Shown piece after piece: positions 35,216 to 46,769 of a stretch of DNA of 64,000 bases (the stretch's first letter is position 1; each line of letters opens with the position of its first letter). The translations under genes and the position numbers were made by a program. The DNA is taken from contig NC_061862.1 in NCBI RefSeq assembly GCF_907164915.1, forward strand, positions 62,645,910 to 62,709,909, given 5' to 3'. The stretch is from Impatiens glandulifera (lineage: Eukaryota > Streptophyta > Magnoliopsida > Ericales > Balsaminaceae). Below the pieces are notes generated by a model. It saw nothing but the letters and a program-made list of their open reading frames with translations, had not been told where the DNA came from and searched no databases.

Positions 35216-35966
35216 TGTTAGAAATCTTGTCTTGAAAAATAACAGAAATATATGAAAAACAATATCACCGAATAAATTGTTGATTCGAGGCATGTGCTTA
35301 GCACATTTCCCTTAAAACAGTTCCACCGTCTCCCCATGTGCTAGAGCTTATCACAGATGGCTGTCTCCCAGGGTACAACGAATCTAGTAGTGATTCAGCA
35401 CCGGAATCACTACACAACGAGCTTGATAAAGTACCTGAACTATCACCGGGTTTCAACGGAAAATATCGAGCGAAGAACTCTAAGAACACTCACAAAACAA
35501 GAAGAAAACTTTTGGAATTCTAGAGTGAGAAAGTTGAAGGATGAAGTATTTGTAAAATGAAATAATGAATGGGTATATATTGCTGAGAATTAAACCTGTA
35601 AATAAAACCATCCAAACGTTTATTAGCAATAAATATTGCTCATTCATTTGTTAATTAATCCATAACTAATTAACATCAGCCTTTACGTTGATTTGCAGAA
35701 ATGCAATGTTAGACATTCAATGCTAATGCTAGCTAATTGAAGAGTCCATACGTTAGCCAATAGGCCAATTAAAGTTAAATGTTTATCCTAACATTATGCT
35801 TTAATTTTCTAATTAGGCATTAAATATTAATTAAACAATTAATATTTAATTATAATTTGGATTAAATTCACCGTTAATTCACGTTTGAATTTGTGTGAAT
35901 TTTATTTAATTTTATTTATTTACAATCTTATTTCCATTCATTAATGGAATTAGCTTAATTCCAACA
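35216..35966 (-). repeat. LTR of the non-autonomous element (left copy, 3' LTR in minus reading)
   Basis: Identical in length to 40244-40994. Contains a GC-richer core (about 35290-35460), with AT-rich arms outside it. Confidence 0.93.
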
Positions 35967-38879
35967 ATCCCCCACATTAATGGAAATTGAAAGATTAACC
36001 CGGTGAAAGGTTCAACAGTTGAATTCTACATAGGATAGGTATGTGTAACCCTTTGAACCTTCCCTTGTGAAAGCATATAACTTTACTAGCTGATTAGTAG
36101 ACTCGATGTCCTTGAACTATTCTGCCTTTTGTGTAAATGATTACACACTTTCACATAGAATTCTCCCTAATACATGTCAAGCTCTCATGATTGTGTCCAT
36201 TTTGGCCATGGAACACGCGCCTGGTTCTGTGAGAGGGTTTAGAATTGAGCCGTGCAATTCTTTCGAAGCGGCCCCACTTCTCCCTCACATAGGTGATCTC
36301 TTTGCTCACAAAGAATCATTAAAAGCGATATGCTTATCCTCGTCAAAATATATATTGTTTCGTTATAGAATTAATCCTCAACAATAACTTTCCAAGTTAG
36401 TACAATTAGGTTGTCCCATTGAACCTAGTTCTTGGGATCTCCAGTCTGCATAGGTTGGGTTTTCCTTCATACCAACTTATAGTAGGCTAATGTCTCACAA
36501 GACTTCAAACTATCTCTCTATTCAATAATCTGATTAGTGGATCCACAATGTTATCTTTGACTTACATAGTCAAATTTGATAACTGCATTAGAGAGTATAG
36601 TCTAATGACATTATGTCTAAGACGTGTATGTCTAGACTTGTCATTGACTCTAAGTTTATCTAATTTCAAATTATTATTACAATAATTAGAAATTTCTGAT
36701 AATCTTGGAATATCTTCTAATAAGAAGCATAGTCATTCGTACATGCTTACCATTTAAACATTTTATTTTTTTATGAAAATATTGTTTATTTGGCTAACTA
36801 GTAGACAAAATGTCTTTGAACTATTCTGCCTTCGTGTAAACGATTATATATTTTACATAAAAATATTTTATTTTTCGACATAAGTCAAAAATATAGATTA
36901 TAACGTTTAATCTATCCATCATAAGTTTATTAGAAGATTTACATACGTAGATTGCACTTCTAAGTGTAAACATATTCACTTTAAGACGTAAAGTCTTTCA
37001 TTTAATAATATCAATATATCATTTGATAACAACATGATATTTCGTTCAGTGCAATTCATATCCTTTATGGATTTAATCATTTTTATCGTAATTTTCAACG
37101 ATAAAAATATCATACAAAAGACACGTAATGAAATAATTTTCATTGTCTTCATGATATATATAATTGTCACATCCACTTTTTAATAAAAATATGATCAAAT
37201 TTTCATATCATTATTATAAAATTTGTTATAAGTCATATCAAGACTTTATAAATTTTCCTTTTCATTTATTTCATAAAATCCTTTTGAAGACATTGGTTCT
37301 TCAAAGTTTTATGAAAATAATGTCAAAATATGATACGTTTCTTGATTTCAAAATCCTCAAATCTAAAATATCGATTTGAACACCAACTCAGCAAATATAA
37401 ACAAGAAATTTTCTTGTTATTTTCTTTCTTTTTTGTAAAGTTGCGCAACTTTATCTTTTATAGAGAACATATTTCTCTAACAATAAATTATCTTTTTATT
37501 TATCATAATATACACAATTAATTTTGTGTTATAATCAATAAAAATATTTGCCCCCACATTCGTGTTGGTACCATTTTTTTAAATCACACACTTATATGAT
37601 TTAAATCAATGATTTTCTAATCAAGAAATTGTCACACAATTCTTTTATAAATTTCTTTTGTTATACTTATCATACAATGAATAAGATAACTATATCATAA
37701 ATATTTAATTGAATAAAATATAATTTCTATACAAGAGATTAGAATGTTTATTCATATATAAATCATTCTTCACATAATCTCTACATAAGAAATTAAAATA
37801 TTTAATCAATTAAAATATTTATTTCAACACTTAATTTCTATAAAAGAAATTAGAATATTTAATCAAATAAATATTCACCATATCACATGATTTATACAAA
37901 ATAAATCATAATGTTTCAAGCATCTTTGACCGAAGTCGCTTAAACATTTATTTCCGGTTGCACGTTTGCATCCCGGAATATCGGCACGTTTGCCACATTA
38001 TTCTCAAATCAAACAATACTTTGCTTGTAATTATTTGATTTCAAAATTATCAAATATATTTAAACCAAAATTAATATATTCATATATATGATATTATATA
38101 TTATTCTTCTTTCATTTTAGTCACCACGATGACAAAACAACTATAATATATATATAGTCAATAACATAGAAACGTAATCAGATAAATAATATGTCATATA
38201 TATTCTTACACAAATATATATACAACTTCATTTATCATTAAAAATACCGTTTAAAAAATACATAATAATTAATTAGAATATTAATTATTACACTTAATTA
38301 GAATGTTGATCATTTATCTTTAATCGAATATAAAACTAACTAATTATAAAAATAAATATTCATGTCATCAATTATTCGTTTCTTAATTAATTAGATGACC
38401 TTTAACATTCTATAACAATTTTTTGCCAATTAAAGAACACATGATTTGTGACAAATTTCAAAATTATCTATTAAAATAAAAATAGATAGAAAATAAATCT
38501 TAATTTATATATATATATAAATTTCTAGATAATCATACTTATTATGAATAACATGAATCATCATATTATTAGCTAATATGCATGATTTATATTAATAATC
38601 AATTAGCACATAATCAAATATATTTCATATATTAATCGAAGCACTTACATTGCCATGTTTTGAACAATAATCGGCGTGAAGCGACTATGCATGCTCAAAA
38701 TAAATCTTAGTAGATTGTTCTCACCGAGACAATTTTTGCGAAGAAAATTTTGACTAACATAGTCATGTCTCTTTAAATGCATGATTAGAATAAGTTCTAA
38801 AACAAATAACTTATTTAATCTCATTATACATATGACCTTCATTTTCTGTCATTATGAATCACATAATTTCTATAGTGCC

Positions 38880-39410
38880 CCATTTCATTTCATTTAATAA
38901 TTTTTACACAAGAAATTATAATGATTTTCACATCAATGACTCAAGTCTGATTTCTATAAAGAAATCATTAACTACCTCATTCATCTCCAACATTAATGGA
39001 TAGAGTCATTTTAGTCTGATTTCTACCAAGAAATCATTGACTACACATTCAACTCATAACTTATACACAAGAAATTAAAATAGTTTTAATATCAATGACT
39101 AAAGTCATTTTAACAAATCTGATTTCTATAAAAAAAAAATCATTGACTACCCCCATTCAACTCATAATTTCTACAAAAGAAATTGGAATGGTTTCAACAT
39201 AAATGACTAGTGTCATTTTATAACACATCAGATTTCTATGAAAGAAATCATTGGCTCCATTCATCTAATAATTTCTATACAAGAAATTTGAATGGTTCCA
39301 CCATAAATGACTAGTGTCATTTTATCACGTCCGATTTCTATAAAAGAAATCAACGTAAATGACTAATGTCATTTTATCACGTCTGATTTCTACAAAAGAA
39401 ATCATCTTAT
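38880..39410. repeat. Degenerate tandem array with ATTTCTxxxAAAGAAAT palindromes
   Basis: Five to six units of roughly 90-110 bases, each with TCTGATTTCTATAAAAGAAATCA-type inverted repeats followed by GACTAGTGTCATTTTA. Confidence 0.75.
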
Positions 39411-39414
39411 CAGT

Positions 39415-39500
39415 TGGATTTGAACAGGGGACCTCCCTTCCGTCACGCATCATTGCGTCTGAACTTTGAACCACTGCACCAATGCGCCATTTCATTGTTG
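39415..39500 (-). repeat. tRNA-derived relic (SINE head or decayed tRNA)
   Basis: The minus strand reads GCGCATTGGTGCAGTGG near 39490 and CCCCTGTTCAAATCCAACTG near 39420-39440, in the positions of tRNA A and B boxes. The arms do not pair well as a full tRNA. Confidence 0.45.
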
Positions 39501-40243
39501 TACCGCTTTTATGACCTTTTGTCTTCTTTCTAGAGAAACTTAACTTTCTCTTCTTTTTGACTTAAACTCTGTCAAACAATGAATATACACATTTAAAACC
39601 ATAAATTATTATCATTATAAAATGTAATATATAAAACAATGTATAAATAAAGATATCATCTCTCTTTATTTATTAAATCATCCTACCATATTCTTATTAA
39701 TTATATTGTTTAATTAAAAAGAAGGTATATATTATAATTAATTATTTTAAAACTGAAACCATATGTTTCAATTATAATTAATTTTAACACCATAAATTTT
39801 ATAAAAATTGAAAGTTAACATATTAGTTACTTTCTTATTTTCATTCATTATTATTAATAATTTTAATAACCAAACAAATCTTTAAATAAGACTAGAACAA
39901 ATTAAATTATTGTGTTCTAATTTATTTTCTATATAACATTTGTATAATGAATATACAAATTAATGTTTCTTGAGAAAATTTTCCTATCAAAATATATTAG
40001 CTTATAAAACTAAGCTTTAACAGCATAAAAACATATGTGTTAATAATCAAACATATTTATATGTAATAAAGACTTATCTTTATTTGTTGATTCCTTAAGA
40101 TGAATCTTTTTTCATTTTTTTTTGAAATGAACATCATCTCTTCCGCAACACCGCGACTCGTATTTCTGAAACATCAAAGACAAAAAATATATTCGATGGT
40201 GCAAGCTCTTAAATAGCTTAGCACAAAGAACCTGTTTTAAGAT

Positions 40244-40994
40244 TGTTAGAAATCTTGTCTTGAAAAATAACAGAAATATATGAAAAACAATATCACCGAA
40301 TAAATTGTTGATTCGAGGCATGTGCTTAGCACATTTCCCTTAAAACAGTTCCACCGTCTCCCCATGTGCTAGAGCTTATCACAGATGGCTGTCTCCCAGG
40401 GTACAACGAATCTAGTAGTGATTCAGCACCGGAATCACTACACAACGAGCTTGATAAAGTACCTGAACTATCACCGGGTTTCAACGGAAAATATCGAGCG
40501 AAGAACTCGAAGAACACTCACAAAACAAGAAGAAAACTTTTGGAATTCTAGAGTGAGAAAGTTGAAGGATGAAGTATTTGTAAAATGAAATAATGAATGG
40601 GTATATATTGCTTAGAATTAAACCTGTAAATAAAACCATCCAAACGTTTATTAGCAATAAATATTGCTCATTCATTTGTTAATTAATCCATAACTAATTA
40701 ACATCAGCCTATACGTTGATTTGCAGAAATGCAATGTTAGACATTCAATGCTAATGCTAGCTAATTGAAGAGTCCATACGTTAGCCAATAGGCCAATTAA
40801 AGCTAAATGTTTATCCTAACATTATGCTTTAATTTTCTAATTAGGCATTAAATATTAATTAAACAATTAATATTTAATTATAATTTGGATTAAATTCACC
40901 GTTAATTCACGTTTGAATTTGTGTGAATTTTATTTGATTTTATTTATTTACAATCTTATTTCCATTCATTAATGGAATTAGCTTAATTCCAACA
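40244..40994 (-). repeat. LTR of the non-autonomous element (right copy, 5' LTR in minus reading)
   Basis: Partner of 35216-35966 with about five substitutions. Confidence 0.93.
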
Positions 40995-41525
40995 GGACCG
41001 AGATATATGACTGAGGATTTTTACATCCAACCGAGAGATCAGACCTAGGACCGAGAACTCCCAAACCTAGGACCGATGGCTTCCACCTAGGATTGAGAGT
41101 CCCAACCGAGATATCGAACCTAGGACCGAGGAATCTCGACCGAGAATTCCTGAACTTAAGACCGATGAACTTAGCCTAGAGTTAACCCTAGACCGATAGT
41201 TTGTACACCCTGACCAAGGATTTCAACAAAATACCAAGAGCCTTAGCACCTCCACTAAGGCTTTTAGCCTAGACCAATGGGTCCGGCCGAGGTTTCTGGA
41301 CCCCGACCGATGAAAACAATCTCAAGGCCTAGGACACTAGTCTTAAGGCCTATTTGGTTCCCATTTTCAAAATCCAAAATTATTTTTGTAATTTTGTAAC
41401 CTTAAATCATTTTTTAAAAATTCCGAAAAATTAGAAAATGATTTCAAAATACTTTTGGGATATTTCCACCAAAAACATATTTTGATAAAGGTTTATTTAG
41501 GATTTATGTTTAAACCCATAAGCCT
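40995..41525. repeat. LTR-like old sequence, right part, with GACCGAG-rich region
   Basis: About 40995-41330 is built from degenerate words such as CCTAGGACCGAG and CAACCGAGA, unlike the surrounding AT-rich DNA. It joins in sense to the ACCGATG words before 35211. From 41340 on it is again AT-rich. Confidence 0.4.
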
Positions 41526-41529
41526 TTAA

Positions 41530-41748
41530 ATGTTTGGGAACAACTACATTATTTCTCTTTTTACAACTAATTATGATCCATTTGGAGTTGATCTTGGAGA
41601 GCCACCAGAAAGATATACAAATTCCAGAACTGCAGTCGACATAATAGGCATCCACCGTCTTCTTATTGAAACTTCGGAATCACCTCTACTTTTCATATTC
41701 AACTCAGTCAACAGGTTTATGTTACCAGTTCCCTTTGTTCTTCAATGA
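41530..41748 (+). other. Unrecognised 72-codon ORF
   Basis: Contains GVDLGEPPERYTNSRTAVDI and looks more protein-like than its surroundings, but I do not recognise it. It may be a captured exon. The next ~1.2 kb (41750-42930) is AT-rich with a (TA)n run and no supported gene. Confidence 0.2.
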
Positions 41749-42426
41749 ATTTATTGCGCGAACAATTCGTTTTCATGAATTTTGATCAATCTCCAGTAAC
41801 TCCAGCTTGCGGTAGAAGCAAAAGCAACGGTAACTCCTGCTGAAGACTAACTCCTACTTTACCGATCATTGTAAGAGTTCACTTCCTTGATTAATAGTTA
41901 GATTGGCTCATAACTTTTCTGTAATTCTTATTTAAGATGTAAATGTTTCCTGAAATAAAAAAATTTGTTGAATTGGATTCATAACCGTACATTGTTTTTC
42001 TATTCCTGAAATTAGAATCTTAGTAGTAATTACTTAGTATTTCTTAAAATGAAAATTGAGGTATCTGCTAGATTATGAAATTCTCAATTTGTGAGCTGTA
42101 AACTTTGTAAGCTTTAAGAGTAGAAGGTTAACCGTTATAGTAGAAAGTTATTTTCTCTGATCACATTAATAATGAATTGTTGTTATTATATCATCCTGAG
42201 CTGAATGTCATATGTATTATTATTATAAGACGACAGAGCATGAAAATTACAATAGAATAAGACCATTGAGTTATCATGGGACATATATTTTCATTTTGGC
42301 ATTCTATCTGATTAATAAGCTAGTTATGAAAATGTTTTTAGAAATGTATGAATTATGAATGGAGTCGGTCTTTTTCATGATTATCATTGTGTTCAATTTC
42401 TAGTGGTTTCCCAAATTGAAAATGTA

Positions 42427-42429
<3 letters not shown>

Positions 42430-42507
<78 letters not shown>
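42430..42507. repeat. (TA)n microsatellite, about 78 bp
   Basis: Uninterrupted TA run. Confidence 0.99.
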
Positions 42508-42511
<4 letters not shown>

Positions 42512-42934
42512 TCTAGTGGTTTCCTAAATTGAAACATTAACCTAATGGAGTTTCTATAATTTTGTTGGAATCAAACTTAGTTAGATCTTTTGACTACTTT
42601 AATAATATCATATTATGTGTGGATGGATAGATGGTTTCATATAACTATGAGTTTTTGAATTTATAATAGTGTTTTCAGATTTATGGGATGCAAATTCTTC
42701 CTAGATCATCTTGGCTATGTCTCAATTACAACTGCACAAGTGAGATTACAGTTAAGTGTCATATTCTATGTCCTTTTTTAGTCTATTTTTTCTGTCATAT
42801 ATTTATAGGGACATTAACTAAATGAATTGATTGCTGCTCCAAATTACATATAGTGTAGTTTCAAATCTCAACATTTCCGACTTCTAAACAATATTATTTT
42901 GTATCTCAATAATAATGTTTTCGCTAATAACTTA

Positions 42935-44220
42935 TATTTTGGTGATAATGATGACATCCTGGATGAGAAGTATAGGAAACTTCAATTAACATTGATCCAC
43001 TTCCACATAACAGTTTAAGATTTTATTATTTGGTTGAGAATAATCTGCACATAACTCATGCACCTACACACACGGTGGAATTCTAGCTTTCTCAAACTTT
43101 TCCTAAAATTAACCCATTCCCCACTATTCTCTATTTGCATGCTTGGTGATGATGGGATTATAAGATTAAACACACGTTTAAATTCTCAGGGTTGGACTCT
43201 TGAAATTGAAGCTGTTTTTTTCACTTGCAAGGGAGGGAGAATCCAAAAAGTTTACACCTTACAAGGGAAAACTCAAAAACCAAATGCTCCTTTGGCACGG
43301 TTAGTACTATTTGAAAAACCTTATGATGCACTAGCTTAGAAACTTATAGTAGAAATGTATTACATTCTACTGTCTCTTACTCAGAGTTTGTTATATTTAA
43401 ATATAAATTTTTTGGGGGGAAAAACAGAAAAAAAATGGGTTATTTGGGTTAAATAACCATTCTCTGTATTTAATATTTTAAAATGTTATAAAAAGTAGTA
43501 AGGTATTTTTTGTAATGACTTAATGGATTAAATGATTGATGATGGAATGAGAGGTTATTTTGGATTATATTCAAATAACCTTTCACCAAACAAGGCTAAA
43601 ACTATACTTCTGGATAGCTTTGACAATTATTAAGTTTTGACCAAACATGGAAAATCTAGTAATGATATCTAATTTATTGGCTATGATTCTTGTTCTTCTC
43701 TACAAGTTCTAGGCTAACAAATTTTGTGGGTATTCTTAGCCAACGACTTCGAATAGCTCCACCTGAGGCTCCTGCAACTGGATGCATGGTTTTCACTTTT
43801 CTATACTTTCTGTTTTCATATGCAATAAAATTTATACAATACAGTTGAAAGTCATATCTTAAAGTAATTTTCTGCTATCTACAGTTTGGAAAGGGAATAT
43901 ATTTTGCAAACATAGTGATAAGAAAAATCATGTGGGTCTGATGCTCTTAAAGTGAAGTTGCTTTGGGGGAGGTCTATGATCTGTCAAGGGCTAAGGTGGA
44001 ATTCTCTTCTTGTTAAATTCCTATGGTTATGACATATTTTAACATTAATGCAGTATATTGAATTAAAGGGCTGGGAAAGATTGTACCTCAGAAATCAGAA
44101 TTCCTTACTTGGAAGGATGAAATTGTGGTTCCATGTGGAAAACATGTCCAATCAAATGCGAAGTCATCAGAATTGATGTATATCGAGTACATTGTCTATG
44201 ATACAACCCAAGAAATATGT
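42935..44220 (+). pseudogene. Decayed PARP1-like poly(ADP-ribose) polymerase fragment
   Basis: Pieces of the C-terminal half of a PARP1-type protein in correct order: DDILDEKYRKLQ (about 42953-42988) and THAPTHT (43055-43073) from the regulatory region, [20 protein letters not shown] (about 43708-43767), and PATGCM interrupted by a GT-AG intron (43789-43884) and resumed as FGKGIYFANI (43885-43914). Then GEVYDLSRAKVEF (about 43969-44007), and after a second AG at 44052 [18 protein letters not shown] and VVPCGKHV to EYIVYDTTQ. The active family binds DNA breaks in the nucleus and uses NAD+ to modify proteins. Stops and frameshifts are present (e.g. after 43930), and the zinc-finger, BRCT and WGR parts are absent. 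The kept intron points to a DNA-level copy, not a retrocopy. Confidence 0.8.
43437..43580. mobile_element. Possible MITE inside the PARP relic
   Basis: A 144-bp unit bounded by GGTTATTTGGG and CAAATAACC. Each end is itself a small palindrome (GGTTATTT...AAATAACC). No clear target duplication. Confidence 0.3.
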
Positions 44221-44749
44221 CAACATTGCATCCACTACAAAACTATCAGAATATGTCTTCTTTGTTTAATATTACTTATTCTTTATTACATTTTAAAAAT
44301 ATTGAATACTAAAGGTATTATGGTAACTTGAGGTGCTGCTTAATGACGATGATGTATTATTTATCCAAATGAGTTAGAGCAAAGTACTAAAATGGGAGTA
44401 GATTTTTTTTTTTTTTTGATAGAATTAATGTTGTGAAATATTTATTGATATAAACTATTGTGTAATACAGTTATTAATTTTGAACTTTATATTTTTAATA
44501 AATAGTTAGTTATTTGTTTTATTTCTTAAATTCATATAGTTGAAATAATTTTTTATTAATTTTTGATGAGATTGTTTTCAAATATGTAATGGAATAGGAG
44601 AGATAATTAGGAAATATAAAATAAAATTTAAAAGAAATATATTACAAAAACCCACGTTTATTTTATATATAGAAATTATGTCGCAAAATATATATTCATT
44701 AGAATTTCTCTGAGAAAGATAAGTCGCAAATATCATTTGTACGAATTCT

Positions 44750-44753
<4 letters not shown>
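44221..44753. other. AT-rich spacer
   Basis: No gene visible; a T-run at 44404-44418. Confidence 0.5.

Positions 44754-44801
<48 letters not shown>
44754..44801. repeat. (TA)n microsatellite
   Basis: Uninterrupted TA run of about 48 bp next to the S1 duplication. Confidence 0.98.
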
Positions 44802-44804
<3 letters not shown>

Positions 44805-45009
44805 TTATATTGAACTAAGCATTTAATGAGATATTAGATTTAGTAAATAAAATATTATATTATAATTTATTAAATCTTTTTAACTGAATAGTTTTTTTTG
44901 TAAATCTTTTCTAAAATATAATATTATTTTAAATTAATTTGAATAAATTAATTAATTCAAAAAGGCTATATTCTACAATCATATAATTTATTACAAAATT
45001 TGTTTGACA

Positions 45010-45160
45010 ACATAGTATCCTGGCATAGCCATTTTGGGATTACTAGTAAGGAACACAATGAATATTATACCAAAATCTCTTATTTTTACATCTCACAAAC
45101 ATATTATCATTCTTAACAATATTTGTAGTGTAAATGAAATGAATTGTTGTCAAAATAAAT
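45010..45160 (+). pseudogene. Truncated S1-like (self-incompatibility protein homologue) copy
   Basis: Matches the first ~50 codons of the gene at 45527: LGLLVRNTMNIIPKSLIFTS and NNICS are kept. The first ~10 codons are deleted and the copy breaks off after about 45140, where SINE-like sequence begins. The non-coding upstream region (about 44815-45008) is also duplicated, so the whole locus was copied before decay. Confidence 0.75.
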
Positions 45161-45164
45161 GTAT

Positions 45165-45312
45165 CATTTTTAATTTTATTTTTAACGGTTTAAAGTTTAT
45201 GAACGAATCAACCCACAATTCGGTCTGAATATGCATTTAGTCTCATATATATCCAAATTAACCACATTAAACCAAGGAAATTTAAATTAAGTATTATTAT
45301 TATAATATATAT
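45165..45312 (+). repeat. 3' half of the SINE-like repeat
   Basis: Shares TTTTAATTTTATTTTTAACG, CAACCCACAAT and CCAAATTAACCACAT in order with 32167-32442, ending in a TA-rich tail. It sits at the break of the truncated S1 copy. Confidence 0.65.
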
Positions 45313-45526
45313 ATTTTAATTAAAGTTTAAAGTAAAATATTATGAGGATATTGAGATTTAGTAAATAAAAGTTATATTACGATTTACTAAATCTTTTCAA
45401 TTGAATAATTTTCCTTTTGTAAACCTTTTTCTAAAAAACTAATATTATTTTGAATTTCTTTGAATAAACTAATTAATTCAAAGAGGGCTATATAATCCTA
45501 AAAAATTTGTTTGACAACATAGTACT

Positions 45527-45961
45527 ATGGCTTCCTTCAATATATCACAATGTTTTGTTCTCGCTATTTTGGGATTACTAGTAAGGAACGCGATGAGTAT
45601 TACACCGAAATCTCTTATCTTTTCGGCTCACAAACGTATTACCATTACTAACAATATTTGCAGTGGAAATGGACCGATAACAATTCATTGTCGAGATAAG
45701 CATACAGATCTCGGATCCCATCTGTTGAAACAAGGCGAGAATTTCACTTGGTCGTTCAATACCAACATTTTCGGGAAAACTTTATACTTTTGTAATTTTC
45801 AATGGAAAGATAAATCCAAAAATATGGATGTTTGGAATCACAATATTTCTGATCGTTGTGATAAACATGAGGATTGTTTCTGGAGCGTTAAATCAGATGG
45901 GTTTTATGTTAGTAATGATGTTAATGATGTACCTTACTTCTATGATGGCTGGTTCTACTAG
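45527..45961 (+). CDS. S-protein homologue (plant self-incompatibility protein S1 family), 144 aa
   Basis: An intact intronless gene for a small secreted protein. The N-terminus is a signal peptide (MASFNISQCFVLAILGLLV). The mature part fits the S1 family: an ITNNI strand, IHCRDKHTDLGSHLL, then FTWSFNTNIFGKTLYFCNFQ, with four cysteines (IHC, YFC, RC, DC) at usual spacing for two disulfides. Length equals the family norm (130-150 aa). S1 itself controls pollen rejection in Papaver; most homologues have unknown roles in flowers or seedlings. CTATATAAT at 45488-45496 lies only 31 bases before the ATG, so the leader would be very short. Its duplicated neighbour at 45010 is dead. The most credible working gene here. 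Confidence 0.85.
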   Translation: MASFNISQCFVLAILGLLVRNAMSITPKSLIFSAHKRITITNNICSGNGPITIHCRDKHTDLGSHLLKQGENFTWSFNTNIFGKTLYFCNFQWKDKSKNMDVWNHNISDRCDKHEDCFWSVKSDGFYVSNDVNDVPYFYDGWFY

Positions 45962-46769
45962 GATGTAAGCTGGTCTAATGTTGTCTAAATAATGAAGTAA
46001 TATGATTTTATATTAAATAAAAAATGCAATTTCTAATTCTAGAAGAGTTATATTTTTTATTTATATACAATTGGCATGGAAGCCGCATCGTTTGTGAAAA
46101 AACAAATAAATACATTACCAAGTTCAATTCAACAAAACATTTAAAGATTCGGCAGCAAACAACCTCTGCAATACCTAAGGAAATCAAACTAATCAAGGCA
46201 TAAAAGCCAGCAACAGATTAAATCAAGATTTGTTGAAATTGACAACTCAACATTAATTTGAATGCTTTTCATCCTCATTTGTTTTTTTGGTTCTCATAAT
46301 TGACACTCCTATACAGTGTTAGCCCAACATTGTGGGCTGACTTAAACGCACAATATTTTTAACTTATATAAATATATCTATTAAAGAAAAAGAATATATA
46401 AAATTATCTGAAATAAAATAATACTGAAAATAAAGGAAAATTAATAATTTATAATGCCAAAACATTTAATTAGTATAAAATCTCATAAAAATACTATTGT
46501 AATCTAGGGAGTTTCTTCTCCACCAGAATATTATTTACTAATGTTTGATATATCTGAACTAGTTTAATTAATTATAAAATTGTGTCCTTGTCCATATATT
46601 TGATATACATGAAATAGTTTAATTAATTATAAAAATGTGGCATCCATAAATTTATATACAAAATATTATTTTTCGATAAAATTAATATTATTCAAATTTA
46701 ATTAACTTTTTAAATTTGTTTTAATTGTTAAAAAATTATATTAAACTTAATGTTAACATATATTTTATC
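45962..46769. other. AT-rich spacer
   Basis: No gene. 46398-46540 is the second copy of the dispersed repeat seen at 32960. Confidence 0.6.
46398..46540. repeat. Dispersed repeat, copy 2
   Basis: See 32960-33105; about 80% alike by eye, with the same order of blocks. Confidence 0.65.

Larger units (their letters stand above)
35967..40243 (-). other. Interior of the non-autonomous element
   Basis: 4.3 kb with no coding region. The first ~500 bases next to the left LTR are more GC-rich and resemble a conserved non-coding region; the rest is very AT-rich. It holds the hairpin array at 38880-39410 and a tRNA-like stretch at 39415-39500, reported separately. Confidence 0.7.
35216..40994 (-). mobile_element. 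Young non-autonomous LTR retroelement (5.8 kb, no genes)
   Basis: Two 751-bp LTRs (35216-35966, 40244-40994) bounded by TG and CA and flanked by GGACC (35211-35215 and 40995-40999). The LTRs differ at about five sites (~0.7%) by eye, so the insertion is recent. The minus orientation is inferred from a purine-rich TGTGGGGGAT tract (minus strand, just inside the left LTR) before TGTTGGAATTA, an arrangement common in plant copia elements. The 4.3-kb interior is AT-rich with no gag or pol. No canonical TGGTATCAGAG primer site is seen. It fits a large retrotransposon derivative (LARD) that needs proteins supplied elsewhere. Confidence 0.85.

Noticed and set aside
39415..39500. Functional tRNA gene
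   Set aside because: Box-like words are present, but the acceptor and anticodon arms do not pair.
35216..40994. Reading the non-autonomous element in plus orientation
   Set aside because: No purine tract before the right LTR on the plus strand, whereas the minus strand has TGTGGGGGAT directly before TGTTGG.
43058..43339. 93-residue ORF inside the PARP relic as a separate gene
   Set aside because: Its first residues match the PARP end THAPTHT; the rest (with GWTLEIEAVFFTCKGG) is unrecognised and may be inserted or captured sequence, with no gene structure.
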